A DNA stretch of 64,000 bases from Allobosea sp. LC85 (GTDB taxonomy: Bacteria > Pseudomonadota > Alphaproteobacteria > Rhizobiales > Beijerinckiaceae), in the NCBI RefSeq assembly GCF_000735605.1, contig NZ_JPKG01000023.1, positions 1 to 64,000 of the forward strand, read 5' to 3'. Shown here piece after piece: positions 9,006 to 17,839 of this stretch. Each line of letters opens with the position of its first letter. Within the stretch, counting starts at the first letter, position 1. The translations under genes and the position numbers were made by a program. The notes beneath the pieces were generated by a model. It was not told where the DNA came from. It made no database searches and saw only the letters and a list, made by a program, of their open reading frames with translations.

Positions 9006-9766
9006 CGTGCCAGCCAGCCTCCGTCGACAGGGATGATCGCACCATGGACGTAAGCCGCCGCGTCGCTCGCGAGGAAGACGGCGGCCCCGCCGATATCCGA
9101 GGGCTTGCCCCAGCGGCCGGCGGGGATGCGGGAAAGGATGGCGGCGTTGCGGTCGGCATCCTCGCGCAGGGCCTGCGTGTTGTTGCTCTCGACATAGCCG
9201 GGGGCGATCGCGTTCACATTGATGCCCTTGCCCGCCCATTCGCAGGCCAGCAGTCGGGTCAGGCCGGCAAGTCCGCTCTTGCTCGCGGTATAGGAGGCGA
9301 CGCGGATGCCGCCCTGGAAGGAGAGCAGCGAGGCGATGTTGACGATGCGTCCGGTGCGGCCGCCAGCGAGCGCTGCCTTCACGAAGGACTGGGACAGGAA
9401 GAAACTCGCCTTGAGGTTCACGTTCATGACCTCGTCCCAGTCGCTCTCGCTGAAATCGAGAGCATCGGCGCGGCGGATGATGCCGGCATTGTTGACGAGG
9501 ATATCGAGCGGGCCGGCGGCTTCGTTGGCTCGGGCGACAATTTCGGCTGCGATCCCGGATTTCTGCAGATCGACGGCGAGCGGCAGGCAGCGTCCGCCGG
9601 CATTGGTGATCATTGCCACCGTCTCGGCCATGGACGAACGGCCGGCGGCGACGACCGTGGCTCCGGCCTCGGCCAGCGCCAGCGCAATGCCCTGGCCGAT
9701 GCCGGTATTGGCGCCGGTGACGAGCGCCGTGCGCCCGACGAGATCGAAAGGCGCACGCGCAGTCAT
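9002..9766 (-). CDS. kduD: 2-dehydro-3-deoxy-D-gluconate 5-dehydrogenase (SDR)
   Basis: A 254-residue SDR from the ATG at 9766, which overlaps the kduI stop by one base; the longer open frame upstream would run deep into kduI and is unlikely. It has the TGANTGIG cofactor motif (17-24), NNAGII, the YTASK catalytic pair and a C-terminal VHGAIIPVDGGWLAR ending typical of KduD/gluconate 5-dehydrogenase. KduD reduces 5-keto-uronate products (DKII) to 2-keto-3-deoxygluconate. Tight overlap with kduI and the kdgF-like gene makes the KduD call stronger than a generic gluconate dehydrogenase. Confidence 0.88.
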   Translation of the reverse strand: MTARAPFDLVGRTALVTGANTGIGQGIALALAEAGATVVAAGRSSMAETVAMITNAGGRCLPLAVDLQKSGIAAEIVARANEAAGPLDILVNNAGIIRRADALDFSESDWDEVMNVNLKASFFLSQSFVKAALAGGRTGRIVNIASLLSFQGGIRVASYTASKSGLAGLTRLLACEWAGKGINVNAIAPGYVESNNTQALREDADRNAAILSRIPAGRWGKPSDIGGAAVFLASDAAAYVHGAIIPVDGGWLAR

Positions 9767-10617
9767 CAGCGCAGCATCTCGACGGGCGCGGCGTCCATGT
9801 CGGTGAACTCGACATTGTCGCCGGCCATGGCCCAGACGAAGGCGTAGTTCGAGGTGCCGCAGCCGCAATGGATCGACCAGTTCGGCGAGATCACGGCTTG
9901 CTCATTGGCGACGAGCAGATGGCGGGTTTCGGTCGGCTCGCCCATGAAATGGAAGACGCGATGGGCCGGGTCGAGGTTGAAGTAGAGATAGGCCTCCATC
10001 CGCCGCGTATGCGTGTGGCAGGGCATGGAATTCCAGACCGAGCCGGGCTCGAGCGCCGTCATGCCCATGACGAGCTGGTTGGTGCCCGTCGTGTTCGGCA
10101 TGATGTACTGCCGGATGGTGCGCTTGTTCGAGGTCTCGGCCGAGCCCAGATGCAGCGTGTTGGCATCCGCCTGGCGGATGAGCTGATGCGGCGCCTCGCG
10201 ATGGGCAGGAGCGCTGGTCAGATAGAACTTGGCCGGGTTCGCCGGATCGGCGCTGGAAAAGCTGACCTCCTTCGCGCCCAGTCCGACATAGAGCGCGTCG
10301 AGGTTCGGCAGCTCGAACGGCTTGCCATCGACAGTGACCGTGCCCGCGCCGCCGATATTGATCACCCCGAGTTCGCGGCGCGCCAGGAAGAAGGGCGTGC
10401 CGGTCGGCGCGAAGGCATCAAGCGCCAGCGACTTGCTCACCGGGGTCGCGCCGCCGACGATCATGCGGTCGTAATGGCTGTAGGTCCGCGTCAGCTCACC
10501 CGGCACGAAGATGCGCTCGACCAGGAAATCCTGGCGCAGCGCCTCGGTGTCATAGCGCTTCACATCGCGCGGATGCGCGGCCTGGCGTTCGTCGATCGAG
10601 CTCGCTGCGCTGGTCAC
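9766..10617 (-). CDS. kduI: 5-dehydro-4-deoxy-D-glucuronate isomerase
   Basis: A 283-residue cupin-fold isomerase of normal KduI length. The metal-site phrase MPCHTHTRRMEAYLYF (about residues 200-215) and a closing segment with SPNWSIHCGCGTSNYAFVW are characteristic. It converts 5-keto-4-deoxyuronate (DKI) to DKII during breakdown of pectin-derived or other unsaturated uronates. It overlaps uxaC by 4 bp upstream and kduD by 1 bp downstream, so it is the second gene of the operon. Confidence 0.95.
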   Translation of the reverse strand: MTSAASSIDERQAAHPRDVKRYDTEALRQDFLVERIFVPGELTRTYSHYDRMIVGGATPVSKSLALDAFAPTGTPFFLARRELGVINIGGAGTVTVDGKPFELPNLDALYVGLGAKEVSFSSADPANPAKFYLTSAPAHREAPHQLIRQADANTLHLGSAETSNKRTIRQYIMPNTTGTNQLVMGMTALEPGSVWNSMPCHTHTRRMEAYLYFNLDPAHRVFHFMGEPTETRHLLVANEQAVISPNWSIHCGCGTSNYAFVWAMAGDNVEFTDMDAAPVEMLR

Positions 10618-12065
10618 AGGCGGTAGGCCTCCTTGGCCAGGCGGTAAGCGAGGTCATAGGCGACCTCCGCTGCCTCGTCCTCGCCGAGGCGATGTTCGGC
10701 GACGAGCTTGGCGAGATAGGCACAGTCGCAGCGGCGAGCGACGTCGTGGCGGGCAGGGATCGAAAGATAAGCGCGCGTGTCGTCATTGAAGCCGACGGTG
10801 TTGTAGAAGCCGGCGGTCTCCGTCGTGAGTTCGCGGAAGCGCAGCATGGCTTCCGGAGCATCGAGGAACCACCAGCCGGGTCCGAGTTTCAATGCCGGAT
10901 AATGTCCAGCGAGCGGCGCAAGTTCGCGGGAATAGACGGTCTCGTCGAGGGTGAAGGCGATGACGGTCAGGTTGGGTTCGTTGCCCACCGCATCGAGCAG
11001 CGGCTTCAGTGCCGAGACGTAATCCATGCCGCGCGGGATATCGCAGCCCATGTCGCGGCCGAAGGTTTCGAACAGCGTCGGGTTATGGTTGCGGACGGAG
11101 CCGGGGTGGATCTGCAGGACGAAGCCGTCATCAAGGCTCATCTTCGCCATCTCGGTGAGCATCTGACCGCGGAACAGGTCGGCATCCTCGGCCGAGAACT
11201 TGCCCTTCAGGATCTTGGCGAAGAGCTTCTCGCACTCGGCCTGCGAGAGATTTGCGGTGCGCGCGGTGGCGTGGCCATGGTCCGAGGAGGTCGCGCCACG
11301 CTGCTTGAAATAGGCCCGGCGGGCGCGGTGGGCGGCGAGGTAGCCGGTCCAGCTCGTGACATCTTCGCCGGTCAACTCGCCGAACTGTGCGAGATTGTCC
11401 TTGAAGCCCTCGAATTCGGGATCGACGACGCTGTCCGGTCGATAGGCCGTGATGACGTTGCCGCCCCAGCCCGACTCCCGGATCATGTCGTGCCATTTCA
11501 AGTCGTCGAGCGCGCCCTCGGTGGTCGCGATCGCCTCGATCTTGAAGCGCTCGAACAGGGCCCGGGGACGGAACTCCGGCTGCTCCAGCTTGTCGGCGAT
11601 GCGGTCGTAGATCCGGTCGGCATTCTCCGGGCTCAGGCGCTCGTTGATGCCGAAGACGTCGGACAAGGCATGCTCGAACCAGAGCCGGGTCGGCGTGCCG
11701 CGGAACAGCCGCCAATGGCTGGCAAAGAGCCGCCAGATCGCGCGCGGGTCGGCCTCGACCGGGCCACCATCCTTGCGGGCGATGCCGAGCTGATCGAGCC
11801 TGACGCCCTGCGAGTAGAGCATCCGGAAGATGTAGTGGTCGGGCTTGACCAGCAGCGTCGCCGGATCCGGGAACGGATTGTCCTCGGCGAACCAGCGCGG
11901 GTCGGTATGGCCATGCGGCGAGATGATCGGGAGATCGCGAATCCCGGCATAGAGCCGGCGCGCGATGCCTCGCGTCACCGGATCGGCAGGAAAGAGGCGA
12001 TCATCGTGCAACAACATCAGCAATCTGTCCCGATAGGCCCGCGACTGTAAGGGCGAGAAGCGCAT
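10614..12065 (-). CDS. uxaC: glucuronate isomerase
   Basis: A 483-residue member of the UxaC branch of the amidohydrolase superfamily, with the metal-binding HGH in PIISPHGHTDPRWF near residues 47-60 and the conserved LQIHPGSVRNHN and FTLDETVYSRELAPL segments. It isomerises D-glucuronate to D-fructuronate and D-galacturonate to D-tagaturonate. It is the first gene of the minus-strand operon and starts only 26 bp from a palindromic candidate operator, divergent from a GntR regulator gene. The product would feed the reductase at the end of the operon. Confidence 0.96.
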   Translation of the reverse strand: MRFSPLQSRAYRDRLLMLLHDDRLFPADPVTRGIARRLYAGIRDLPIISPHGHTDPRWFAEDNPFPDPATLLVKPDHYIFRMLYSQGVRLDQLGIARKDGGPVEADPRAIWRLFASHWRLFRGTPTRLWFEHALSDVFGINERLSPENADRIYDRIADKLEQPEFRPRALFERFKIEAIATTEGALDDLKWHDMIRESGWGGNVITAYRPDSVVDPEFEGFKDNLAQFGELTGEDVTSWTGYLAAHRARRAYFKQRGATSSDHGHATARTANLSQAECEKLFAKILKGKFSAEDADLFRGQMLTEMAKMSLDDGFVLQIHPGSVRNHNPTLFETFGRDMGCDIPRGMDYVSALKPLLDAVGNEPNLTVIAFTLDETVYSRELAPLAGHYPALKLGPGWWFLDAPEAMLRFRELTTETAGFYNTVGFNDDTRAYLSIPARHDVARRCDCAYLAKLVAEHRLGEDEAAEVAYDLAYRLAKEAYRL

Positions 12066-12071
12066 TGGGTC

Positions 12072-12092
12072 AATATACTAATATACTAGTAT
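12072..12092. promoter_or_regulatory. candidate GntR operator upstream of uxaC
   Basis: An AT-rich island in GC-rich DNA holds two tandem AATATACTA copies (12072-12080 and 12080-12088) and a perfect palindrome ATACTAGTAT (12083-12092). FCD-type GntR regulators bind short dyads of this kind. It lies between uxaC and the regulator gene, so it could control both; this is inferred, not shown. Confidence 0.55.
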
Positions 12093-12183
12093 GTCAAAGG
12101 TGATTGTGGTACCGCCTAAAGTCGATGACGCTCTCAGGCTCGGGCCGGAGCGATCGGGAGACGTACGTGGCTGGGACGGGACG

Positions 12184-12924
12184 ATGAGCGAGCTCGCAGG
12201 CGGCCGCGGCCATGCGGTGGATAATCGACGCGAGCGACGTCCGCTGGGGCGGGCCGTGGCGCCAGTCGGGCGCTCGACGGCCGCTTCGCTGGTTCAGGAC
12301 GATCTCCGACGCGCCATCCTGGCCATGGAGCTGAAGCCCGGCGTGCCGCTCTCCGAGAAGGAGCTGACGGCACGCTTCGGCGTCAGCCGCACCCCGGTCC
12401 GCGAGGCGCTGATCCGTCTCAAGGAGGAGGGGCTGGTCGAGATTTTCCCACAGGCGGGGACTTTCGTTGCGCGCATCCCGACCGGGGCGATTCCCGAAGC
12501 GGTGTTCATCCGGCAGGCGCTGGAATGTGCGACCGTGGAATTGCTCGCCCGAATCGCGACGCCCGAGACCATTGCCCGGCTCGATGCAACCATCGCGCGC
12601 CAGCACGAAGCCTTCGACATCGACGATCAGGAGAATTTCCATCTCGCGGACGAGGCCTTTCACGAGACGCTGGCCGATGCCGCGGGATATCCCGGCATCT
12701 GGAAAATCGCACAGGCGGCGAAAAGCCAGATCGATCGCTGCCGACGCATGACCCTGCCGGTGCCCGGGCGCATGGCCATGGTGATCCGCGAGCACCTGTC
12801 GATCGTCGATGCCATACGCAAGGGCCGCGCCACCGAGGCGGCTGCGGCGATGCGCACCCATCTCGGCACGCTTCTACCCGATCTCGTGCATCTTCAGGCA
12901 GAGCATCCGGATTACTTCGTCTGA
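12184..12924 (+). CDS. GntR family (FCD domain) transcriptional regulator
   Basis: A 246-residue regulator from the ATG at 12184; an in-frame ATG at 12091 would add 31 residues but falls within the palindromic operator, has no ribosome-binding site and uses atypical codons. The winged helix is clear (ELTARFGVSRTPVREALIRL), followed by a wing ending QAGTFVARI. The C-terminal helical FCD domain contains the metal/ligand pattern DEAFHETLADAAG and a closing REHLSIVDAI. Being divergent from uxaC suggests it represses the uronate operon until a uronate-derived inducer appears. Confidence 0.88.
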   Translation: MSELAGGRGHAVDNRRERRPLGRAVAPVGRSTAASLVQDDLRRAILAMELKPGVPLSEKELTARFGVSRTPVREALIRLKEEGLVEIFPQAGTFVARIPTGAIPEAVFIRQALECATVELLARIATPETIARLDATIARQHEAFDIDDQENFHLADEAFHETLADAAGYPGIWKIAQAAKSQIDRCRRMTLPVPGRMAMVIREHLSIVDAIRKGRATEAAAAMRTHLGTLLPDLVHLQAEHPDYFV

Positions 12925-13020
12925 CGGGACCGGTCTGCCGCGTGGACGAAACGGAAGAGCCGTCTTGCGCCCGGACCATCTCCCGCGCCATCTTGCCCGC
13001 GACATGCATGGGAGTGGCTG

Positions 13021-14511
13021 ATGACGACGCGGCGTGACCTTCTTGCCGGAGCAGGCGCAGCTGCGCTTGCGGCCCAGTTGCCCCTCGTCGCTCTGGCGCA
13101 GGCCAGGGACAGCGTCATCATCGCGATGACGCTGGAACCGCCGACGCTCGACCCGACCTCGGGCGCGGCGCAGGCGATCCGCGAAGTCACCTTGCAGAAC
13201 ATCTTCGAAGGGCTGGTCAAGATGGACCGGACCGGCAGGATCATGCCCTGCCTCGCCGAAAGCTGGGAGATCGCGCCCGACAATGTCACCTACAGCTTCA
13301 AGCTGCGGAGGAGCGCGACGTTCCATGACGGTACGCCGTTCACATCCGAACAGGTCAGGTTCTCGTTCGAGCGGGCCGTGGCGCCGGAATCGACCAACGC
13401 CCAGCGCCAGCTCTTCGCACCGATCGCCGAGATCACGACGCCTGATCCGGGGACCGTGGTCATCAAGCTGAAACAGCCGACGGCGAACTTCCTCTACGGG
13501 CTCGCATGGGGCGATGCGGTGATCGTCGCGCCAGCGAGCGCCGCCAACAACAAGACCAACCCGGTTGGCACCGGCCCGTTCACGTTTGGTCGCTGGAACC
13601 GCGGCGACAGGCTCGAACTCGAACGCTTCGACGGCTATTGGGGGGAGAAGCCGACGCTCGCCAAGGCGACCTTCCGCTTCATTGCCGATCCGCAGGCGCA
13701 GGTTGCAGCCCTGCGGGCCGGGGATGTCCACGCGCAGACCAATCTCTCGGCGCCTGAAGCCGTGCCGCAACTCAAGGTCGACCCCAAGCTCAAGGTCAGC
13801 TTCGGCAAGACGGAGGGCGAGGTCATTCTCGCCATCAACAATGCCAAGGCGCCGTTCAACGATCTGCGTGTGCGTCAGGCGATTGCCCATGTGCTCGACC
13901 GCAAGACGATCGCGCTCGGGGTCTACGGGTTCGATGTCGATCTGATCGGCGGTCATTTCTCGCCGCTGCACCCGGCTTACATCGACCTGAGCGGCACCTA
14001 CCCGGTCGATATCCCCAAGGCCAAGGCGCTGCTCGCCGCAGCCGGCTTCCCGAACGGCTTCACCTGCACGCTGAAACTGCCGCCACCGAGCTATGCCCGG
14101 CGTTCGGGCGAGATCATTGCGGCGTTGCTGGCGCAGATCGGCATCAACGCCTCGATCGAGCCGCTCGAATTCCCGCAATGGCTGGAGCGCGTCTTCCGCG
14201 GCAAGGATTTCGACCTGAGCGTGATCGCCCATACCGAACCGCTCGACATCAATATCTATGCCCGCGACGACTACTATTTCCAGTACAAGAACCCCGAGTT
14301 CAAGGCGCTGATGGCGAAGATCGACGCTACCCTCGACGATGGCCAGCGCAATGAGATGTACAAGGAAGCGCAGCGCATCCTGGCGCGCGATGCAGTCAAC
14401 GGCTTCCTCTTCATCCTGCCGAAGATCACCGTGACGGCGGCTGGGCTGGAAGGGATGTGGACGGATTGGCCGCTCCCGATCACGCCGCTCGCCGAGGTGC
14501 GCTGGCGTTAG
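13021..14511 (+). CDS. ABC transporter substrate-binding protein (SBP family 5)
   Basis: A 496-residue periplasmic protein with a Tat-like leader (MTTRRDLLAGAGAAALAAQ). The mature part has the family-5 pattern: MTLEPPTLDPTSG, a YSFKLRRSATFHDGTPF segment and NPVGTGPF. Such proteins bind peptides, nickel, opines or other amides. GGGAG lies just before the ATG. The next genes encode two permeases and an amidase, so the ligand may be an amide or short peptide hydrolysed after uptake. It follows the GntR gene by 96 bp and might be read from the same promoter. Confidence 0.9.
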   Translation: MTTRRDLLAGAGAAALAAQLPLVALAQARDSVIIAMTLEPPTLDPTSGAAQAIREVTLQNIFEGLVKMDRTGRIMPCLAESWEIAPDNVTYSFKLRRSATFHDGTPFTSEQVRFSFERAVAPESTNAQRQLFAPIAEITTPDPGTVVIKLKQPTANFLYGLAWGDAVIVAPASAANNKTNPVGTGPFTFGRWNRGDRLELERFDGYWGEKPTLAKATFRFIADPQAQVAALRAGDVHAQTNLSAPEAVPQLKVDPKLKVSFGKTEGEVILAINNAKAPFNDLRVRQAIAHVLDRKTIALGVYGFDVDLIGGHFSPLHPAYIDLSGTYPVDIPKAKALLAAAGFPNGFTCTLKLPPPSYARRSGEIIAALLAQIGINASIEPLEFPQWLERVFRGKDFDLSVIAHTEPLDINIYARDDYYFQYKNPEFKALMAKIDATLDDGQRNEMYKEAQRILARDAVNGFLFILPKITVTAAGLEGMWTDWPLPITPLAEVRWR

Positions 14512-14514
14512 GCC

Positions 14515-15462
14515 GTGCTGTCGTTCCTGGCGCGCCGATGCGTGGTGCTTGTCGCCACGCTGCTTGGTGCGGCGTTGGTGATCTTCATCGCGCTCGAGGT
14601 GCTGCCGGGCGATCCGGCCGCCGTGACGCTTGGGCTCAATGCGGCTCCCGAAGCGCTCGCGGCCCTGCGCCTGGAAATGGGGCTCGACAAGCCGGCGCCG
14701 GTCCGCTTCCTCGCCTGGATCCTGGGCCTCCTGACCGGCGATCTCGGCCTGAGCTACACCTACCGTGTGCCGGTGGCGCAGCTGATCGGCGAGCGCATGG
14801 CGGTGACCCTGCCATTGGCACTGGCGGCGATCGGGCTGGCCACATCGATCGGCGTTCCACTTGGCCTGCTCGCCGCGGCCAATCATAACCGGCCGGCCGA
14901 CGCGGCTGTGATGGTCTTCGCGCAGCTCGGGCTTGCGGTTCCGAATTTCTGGTTCGGCCTTTTGCTCGTGCTGCTCTTCGCGATCGGGCTCGGCTGGTTT
15001 CCGGCCGGTGGTTTTCCGGGCTGGCAGGCCGGGCCGGCCGCTGCCGTAAAGGCGCTGCTGCTGCCGGCTTTCGCGCTCGCCCTGCCGCAGGCGGCGATCC
15101 TGGCCCGAGTAACGCGCTCCTCGATGCTCGATACGCTGCAGGAGGATTTCGTCCGCACCGCTCGCGCCAAGGGGCTGGCGGAGCCGGTCACGGTCGTCAG
15201 GCATGCGCTGCGCAATGCCTTGATTCCGGTCGTCACCATCATGGGGCTGCAATTCTCGGTGCTGATCGCCGGCGCCATCATCATCGAGAATGTCTTTGCA
15301 CTGCCGGGGCTCGGACGCCTTATCTTCCAGTCGATCACCCAGCACGACCTGATCGTGGTGAAGGATCTGGTGATGCTGTTCGCCGGCCTCGCCATCCTGG
15401 TGAATTTCGCGGTCGAGCTCGTCTATGGGCTCATCGACCCGCGCCTGAGGGAGGCGTCGTGA
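14515..15462 (+). CDS. ABC transporter permease (DppB-like)
   Basis: A 315-residue membrane protein with a GTG start 3 bp after the binding-protein stop. It has about six membrane helices and the DppB/OppB features: N-terminal VIFIALEVLPGDPA, an EAA-loop region FVRTARAKGLAEPVTVVRHALRNAL (split here by description only: FVRTARAKGL then HALRNAL) and the C-terminal ENVFALPGLGRL. It pairs with the downstream DppC-like subunit to form the channel. No gene for the matching ATPase follows. Confidence 0.92.
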   Translation: MLSFLARRCVVLVATLLGAALVIFIALEVLPGDPAAVTLGLNAAPEALAALRLEMGLDKPAPVRFLAWILGLLTGDLGLSYTYRVPVAQLIGERMAVTLPLALAAIGLATSIGVPLGLLAAANHNRPADAAVMVFAQLGLAVPNFWFGLLLVLLFAIGLGWFPAGGFPGWQAGPAAAVKALLLPAFALALPQAAILARVTRSSMLDTLQEDFVRTARAKGLAEPVTVVRHALRNALIPVVTIMGLQFSVLIAGAIIIENVFALPGLGRLIFQSITQHDLIVVKDLVMLFAGLAILVNFAVELVYGLIDPRLREAS

Positions 15463-16319
15463 CACCGGCTGACGTTGCGACCCCGGTCTCGGCGAAGCGC
15501 TGGTGGACGGGGCCTTCCTTCCTGATCGGCTGCGCGCTGACCGGGATCATCGTTACGGGGGCGCTGCTGTCCTATGTCTGGACGCCCTATCCGCCGAACC
15601 AGATGATGATCCTCAACCGCCTCAAGCCGCCTTCGGCCGCGAACTGGTTCGGGACCGACCAGTTCGGCCGTGACGTCTTCTCGATGATCATGGTCGGCGC
15701 CCGCAACTCGCTTGCGGTTGGGCTGGGCGCAGTCGGGTTCGGTCTGGTCCTCGGTACGACGCTCGGACTGCTGGCCGCGATCCGGCGCGACGGGTTCCTC
15801 GACCACCTGATCATGCGAACGGCCGACTTCACTCACGCCTTCCCGGCGGTGCTGACCGCGATCATGATCACGGCGATCGCCGGTCCGGGCATGCTCAACG
15901 CCATCGTCGCGATCGGCATCCTGAACCTGCCCTATTTCGCGCGGCTGGCGCGCGGCGTGGCGATCCAGGTCTGGACGCGGGACTATATCCAGGCGGCGAG
16001 GGCTGCCGGGCTCAACAATGTGCAGATCAGCTTCCATCATGTCCTGCCGAATGTCGCTGGCGTCATCGTCGTGCAGGCGACGATCCAGTTCGCGCTGGCG
16101 ATTCTGGCAGAGGCGGGGCTGTCCTATCTCGGTCTCGGCACGCAACCGCCGAATCCGTCCTGGGGGCGCATGCTGAACGAGGCGCAGACCTTCATGGCGG
16201 TGCAGCCCTGGCTGGCGATCTTTCCAGGCGCAGCGATTGCCATCGCGGTGCTCGGCTTCAACCTGCTCGGCGACGGCCTGCGCGATGCCATCGACCCGCG
16301 CCTGCGCCGAAGCCGCTGA
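15459..16319 (+). CDS. ABC transporter permease (DppC-like)
   Basis: A 286-residue membrane protein with a GTG start overlapping the upstream permease by 4 bp. It shows NWFGTDQFGRDVFSMIMVGAR, the signature at the entrance of DppC/OppC permeases, an EAA loop near YIQAARAAGLNNVQI, and the closing GFNLLGDGLRDAIDPRLR. About six membrane segments. It works with the DppB-like partner and with ATPases that must be encoded elsewhere. Confidence 0.92.
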   Translation: MTPADVATPVSAKRWWTGPSFLIGCALTGIIVTGALLSYVWTPYPPNQMMILNRLKPPSAANWFGTDQFGRDVFSMIMVGARNSLAVGLGAVGFGLVLGTTLGLLAAIRRDGFLDHLIMRTADFTHAFPAVLTAIMITAIAGPGMLNAIVAIGILNLPYFARLARGVAIQVWTRDYIQAARAAGLNNVQISFHHVLPNVAGVIVVQATIQFALAILAEAGLSYLGLGTQPPNPSWGRMLNEAQTFMAVQPWLAIFPGAAIAIAVLGFNLLGDGLRDAIDPRLRRSR

Positions 16320-16339
16320 GTGATGATGAGGATGAGACG

Positions 16340-17752
16340 ATGACTGATCTTGCCGATCTGAGCGCGACGGAACTTCTGGCCGGCTATGCCGCACGGAGAT
16401 TTTCGCCGGTCGAGGTGACCGAGGCGGTGATCGCGCGGATCGCCGCGTGGGAGCCGCGGCTCAAGGCGCTCTACGCCTTTGAGCCCGACGCTGCGCGAGC
16501 GATGGCGAAGGCCTCCGAGGCGCGCTGGCTGAAGGGGGAGGCGCTGGCTCTCGACGGGGTGCCTGGCACGATCAAGGAGAACATCGCGACCAAGGGCGTG
16601 CCGGTGCCGCTCGGCACTGCCGCGCGCGATCTCAAACCGGCGGCGGCGGACGCACCGCCGGCGGCGCGGCTGAGGGAGGCCGGCTGCGTCATCCTCGCCA
16701 AGACGACGATGCCGGACTACGGCATGCTCTCCTCGGGACTGTCGAGCTTCCATGAACTCGCCTGCAACCCCTGGGACCTGAGCAAGAATCCTGGCGGCTC
16801 CTCGGCGGGGGCGGGCGCGGCAGGAGCGGCGGGCTACGGTCCGCTTCATGTCGGCACCGATATCGGCGGCTCGATCCGCCTGCCGGCCGGTTGGTGCGGG
16901 CTGGTCGGCCTCAAGCCCAGCTTCGGCCGCGTGCCGATCGACCCGACCTATTACGGCCGCGTCGCCGGGCCGATGACCCGCTCGGTCGCGGACGCGGCCC
17001 TGATGATGCGGGAACTGTCCCGGCCGGATCGGCGCGACGGCATGAGCCTGCCGCCCCAGGAGATCGACTGGCTGTCGCTGGAGTTCGACGTCAAGGGCTT
17101 GCGGCTGGGTCTCCAGCTCGATGCCGGGATCGGGCTTGCTGTCGAGCCGCATACCCGGACTGCGATCGAGGCAGCGGCCAAGGCGTTTGCGACAGCGGGC
17201 GCGACCATCGAGCCGGTCGCGCCCTTCCTGACCCGCGAAATGCTGGACGGTCTCGATGATTTCTGGCGGCAACGAGCCTGGGTCGATATTGGCGGGCTGT
17301 CTGATGCGAGGCAGGGACGGGTGCTGCCCTATATCTTCGCCTGGGCCGAGGGTGGCCGGAATCTGAGCGGCGAAAGGGTCTATCGCGGGATGAGCCAGAT
17401 GCTGGCGATGCGCGACGCGGCGCTGAAAGCCTGCGCACCGTTCGATTTCGTGCTGTCGCCGGTTTCCCCCGTGCCGGCCTATGCGGCAGAACTGGCCTCG
17501 CCCATCCACGACCCCGAACGTCCTTTCGAGCATATCGCATTCACGGTCTCAGCGAACATGTCCGATCAGCCGGCGGTCTCGGTCCATGCCGGCCTCACGC
17601 CCGAGGGGTTGCCGATCGGCTTGCAGATCACCGGGCAGCGGTTCGATGATCTCGGCGTGCTGAGAATGGCGCGGGCCTGGGAAATCCTGCGCGGTAGCGA
17701 GGTGCCATGGCCTGCGCCACCGCAGACCAGATTATCGGACCGGATCTCGTAA
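16340..17752 (+). CDS. amidase (amidase signature family)
   Basis: A 470-residue cytoplasmic amidase. The Ser-cisSer-Lys catalytic set is complete: Lys79 in GTIKENIATKG, Ser154 in NPGGSSAGAGA and Ser178 in GTDIGGSIRLPA. These enzymes hydrolyse carboxamides. It starts 20 bp after the last permease gene, suggesting it processes the imported compound. Its last codons and TAA stop fall inside a dispersed repeat (17731-17826), so the C-terminal RLSDRIS residues are contributed by that repeat. The exact amide is not predictable. Confidence 0.9.
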   Translation: MTDLADLSATELLAGYAARRFSPVEVTEAVIARIAAWEPRLKALYAFEPDAARAMAKASEARWLKGEALALDGVPGTIKENIATKGVPVPLGTAARDLKPAAADAPPAARLREAGCVILAKTTMPDYGMLSSGLSSFHELACNPWDLSKNPGGSSAGAGAAGAAGYGPLHVGTDIGGSIRLPAGWCGLVGLKPSFGRVPIDPTYYGRVAGPMTRSVADAALMMRELSRPDRRDGMSLPPQEIDWLSLEFDVKGLRLGLQLDAGIGLAVEPHTRTAIEAAAKAFATAGATIEPVAPFLTREMLDGLDDFWRQRAWVDIGGLSDARQGRVLPYIFAWAEGGRNLSGERVYRGMSQMLAMRDAALKACAPFDFVLSPVSPVPAYAAELASPIHDPERPFEHIAFTVSANMSDQPAVSVHAGLTPEGLPIGLQITGQRFDDLGVLRMARAWEILRGSEVPWPAPPQTRLSDRIS

Positions 17753-17826
17753 CCGGTCCGATGATCTCACCTTCTGTGTTTGCATCCGCTTGCCTGAAAA
17801 ACCGCAATCCGCTTTCGGGCCGATGC
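17731..17826 (-). repeat. dispersed ~95-bp repeat, copy 1 (with hairpin)
   Basis: Read on the minus strand this stretch aligns with 53016-53111, matching at about 80 of 95 positions by hand alignment. It contains a perfect 10-bp hairpin (ATCGGACCGG at 17734-17743, CCGGTCCGAT at 17753-17762) and a conserved ATCGGCCCGAAA end. It overlaps the stop of the amidase gene and may serve as its terminator. Confidence 0.8.
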
Positions 17827-17839
17827 TTCAGGTGAGGCG

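Noticed and set aside
12874..15465. An 863-codon minus-strand frame opposite the ABC transporter genes
   Set aside because: It is antisense to well-defined SBP and permease genes and has shadow composition.
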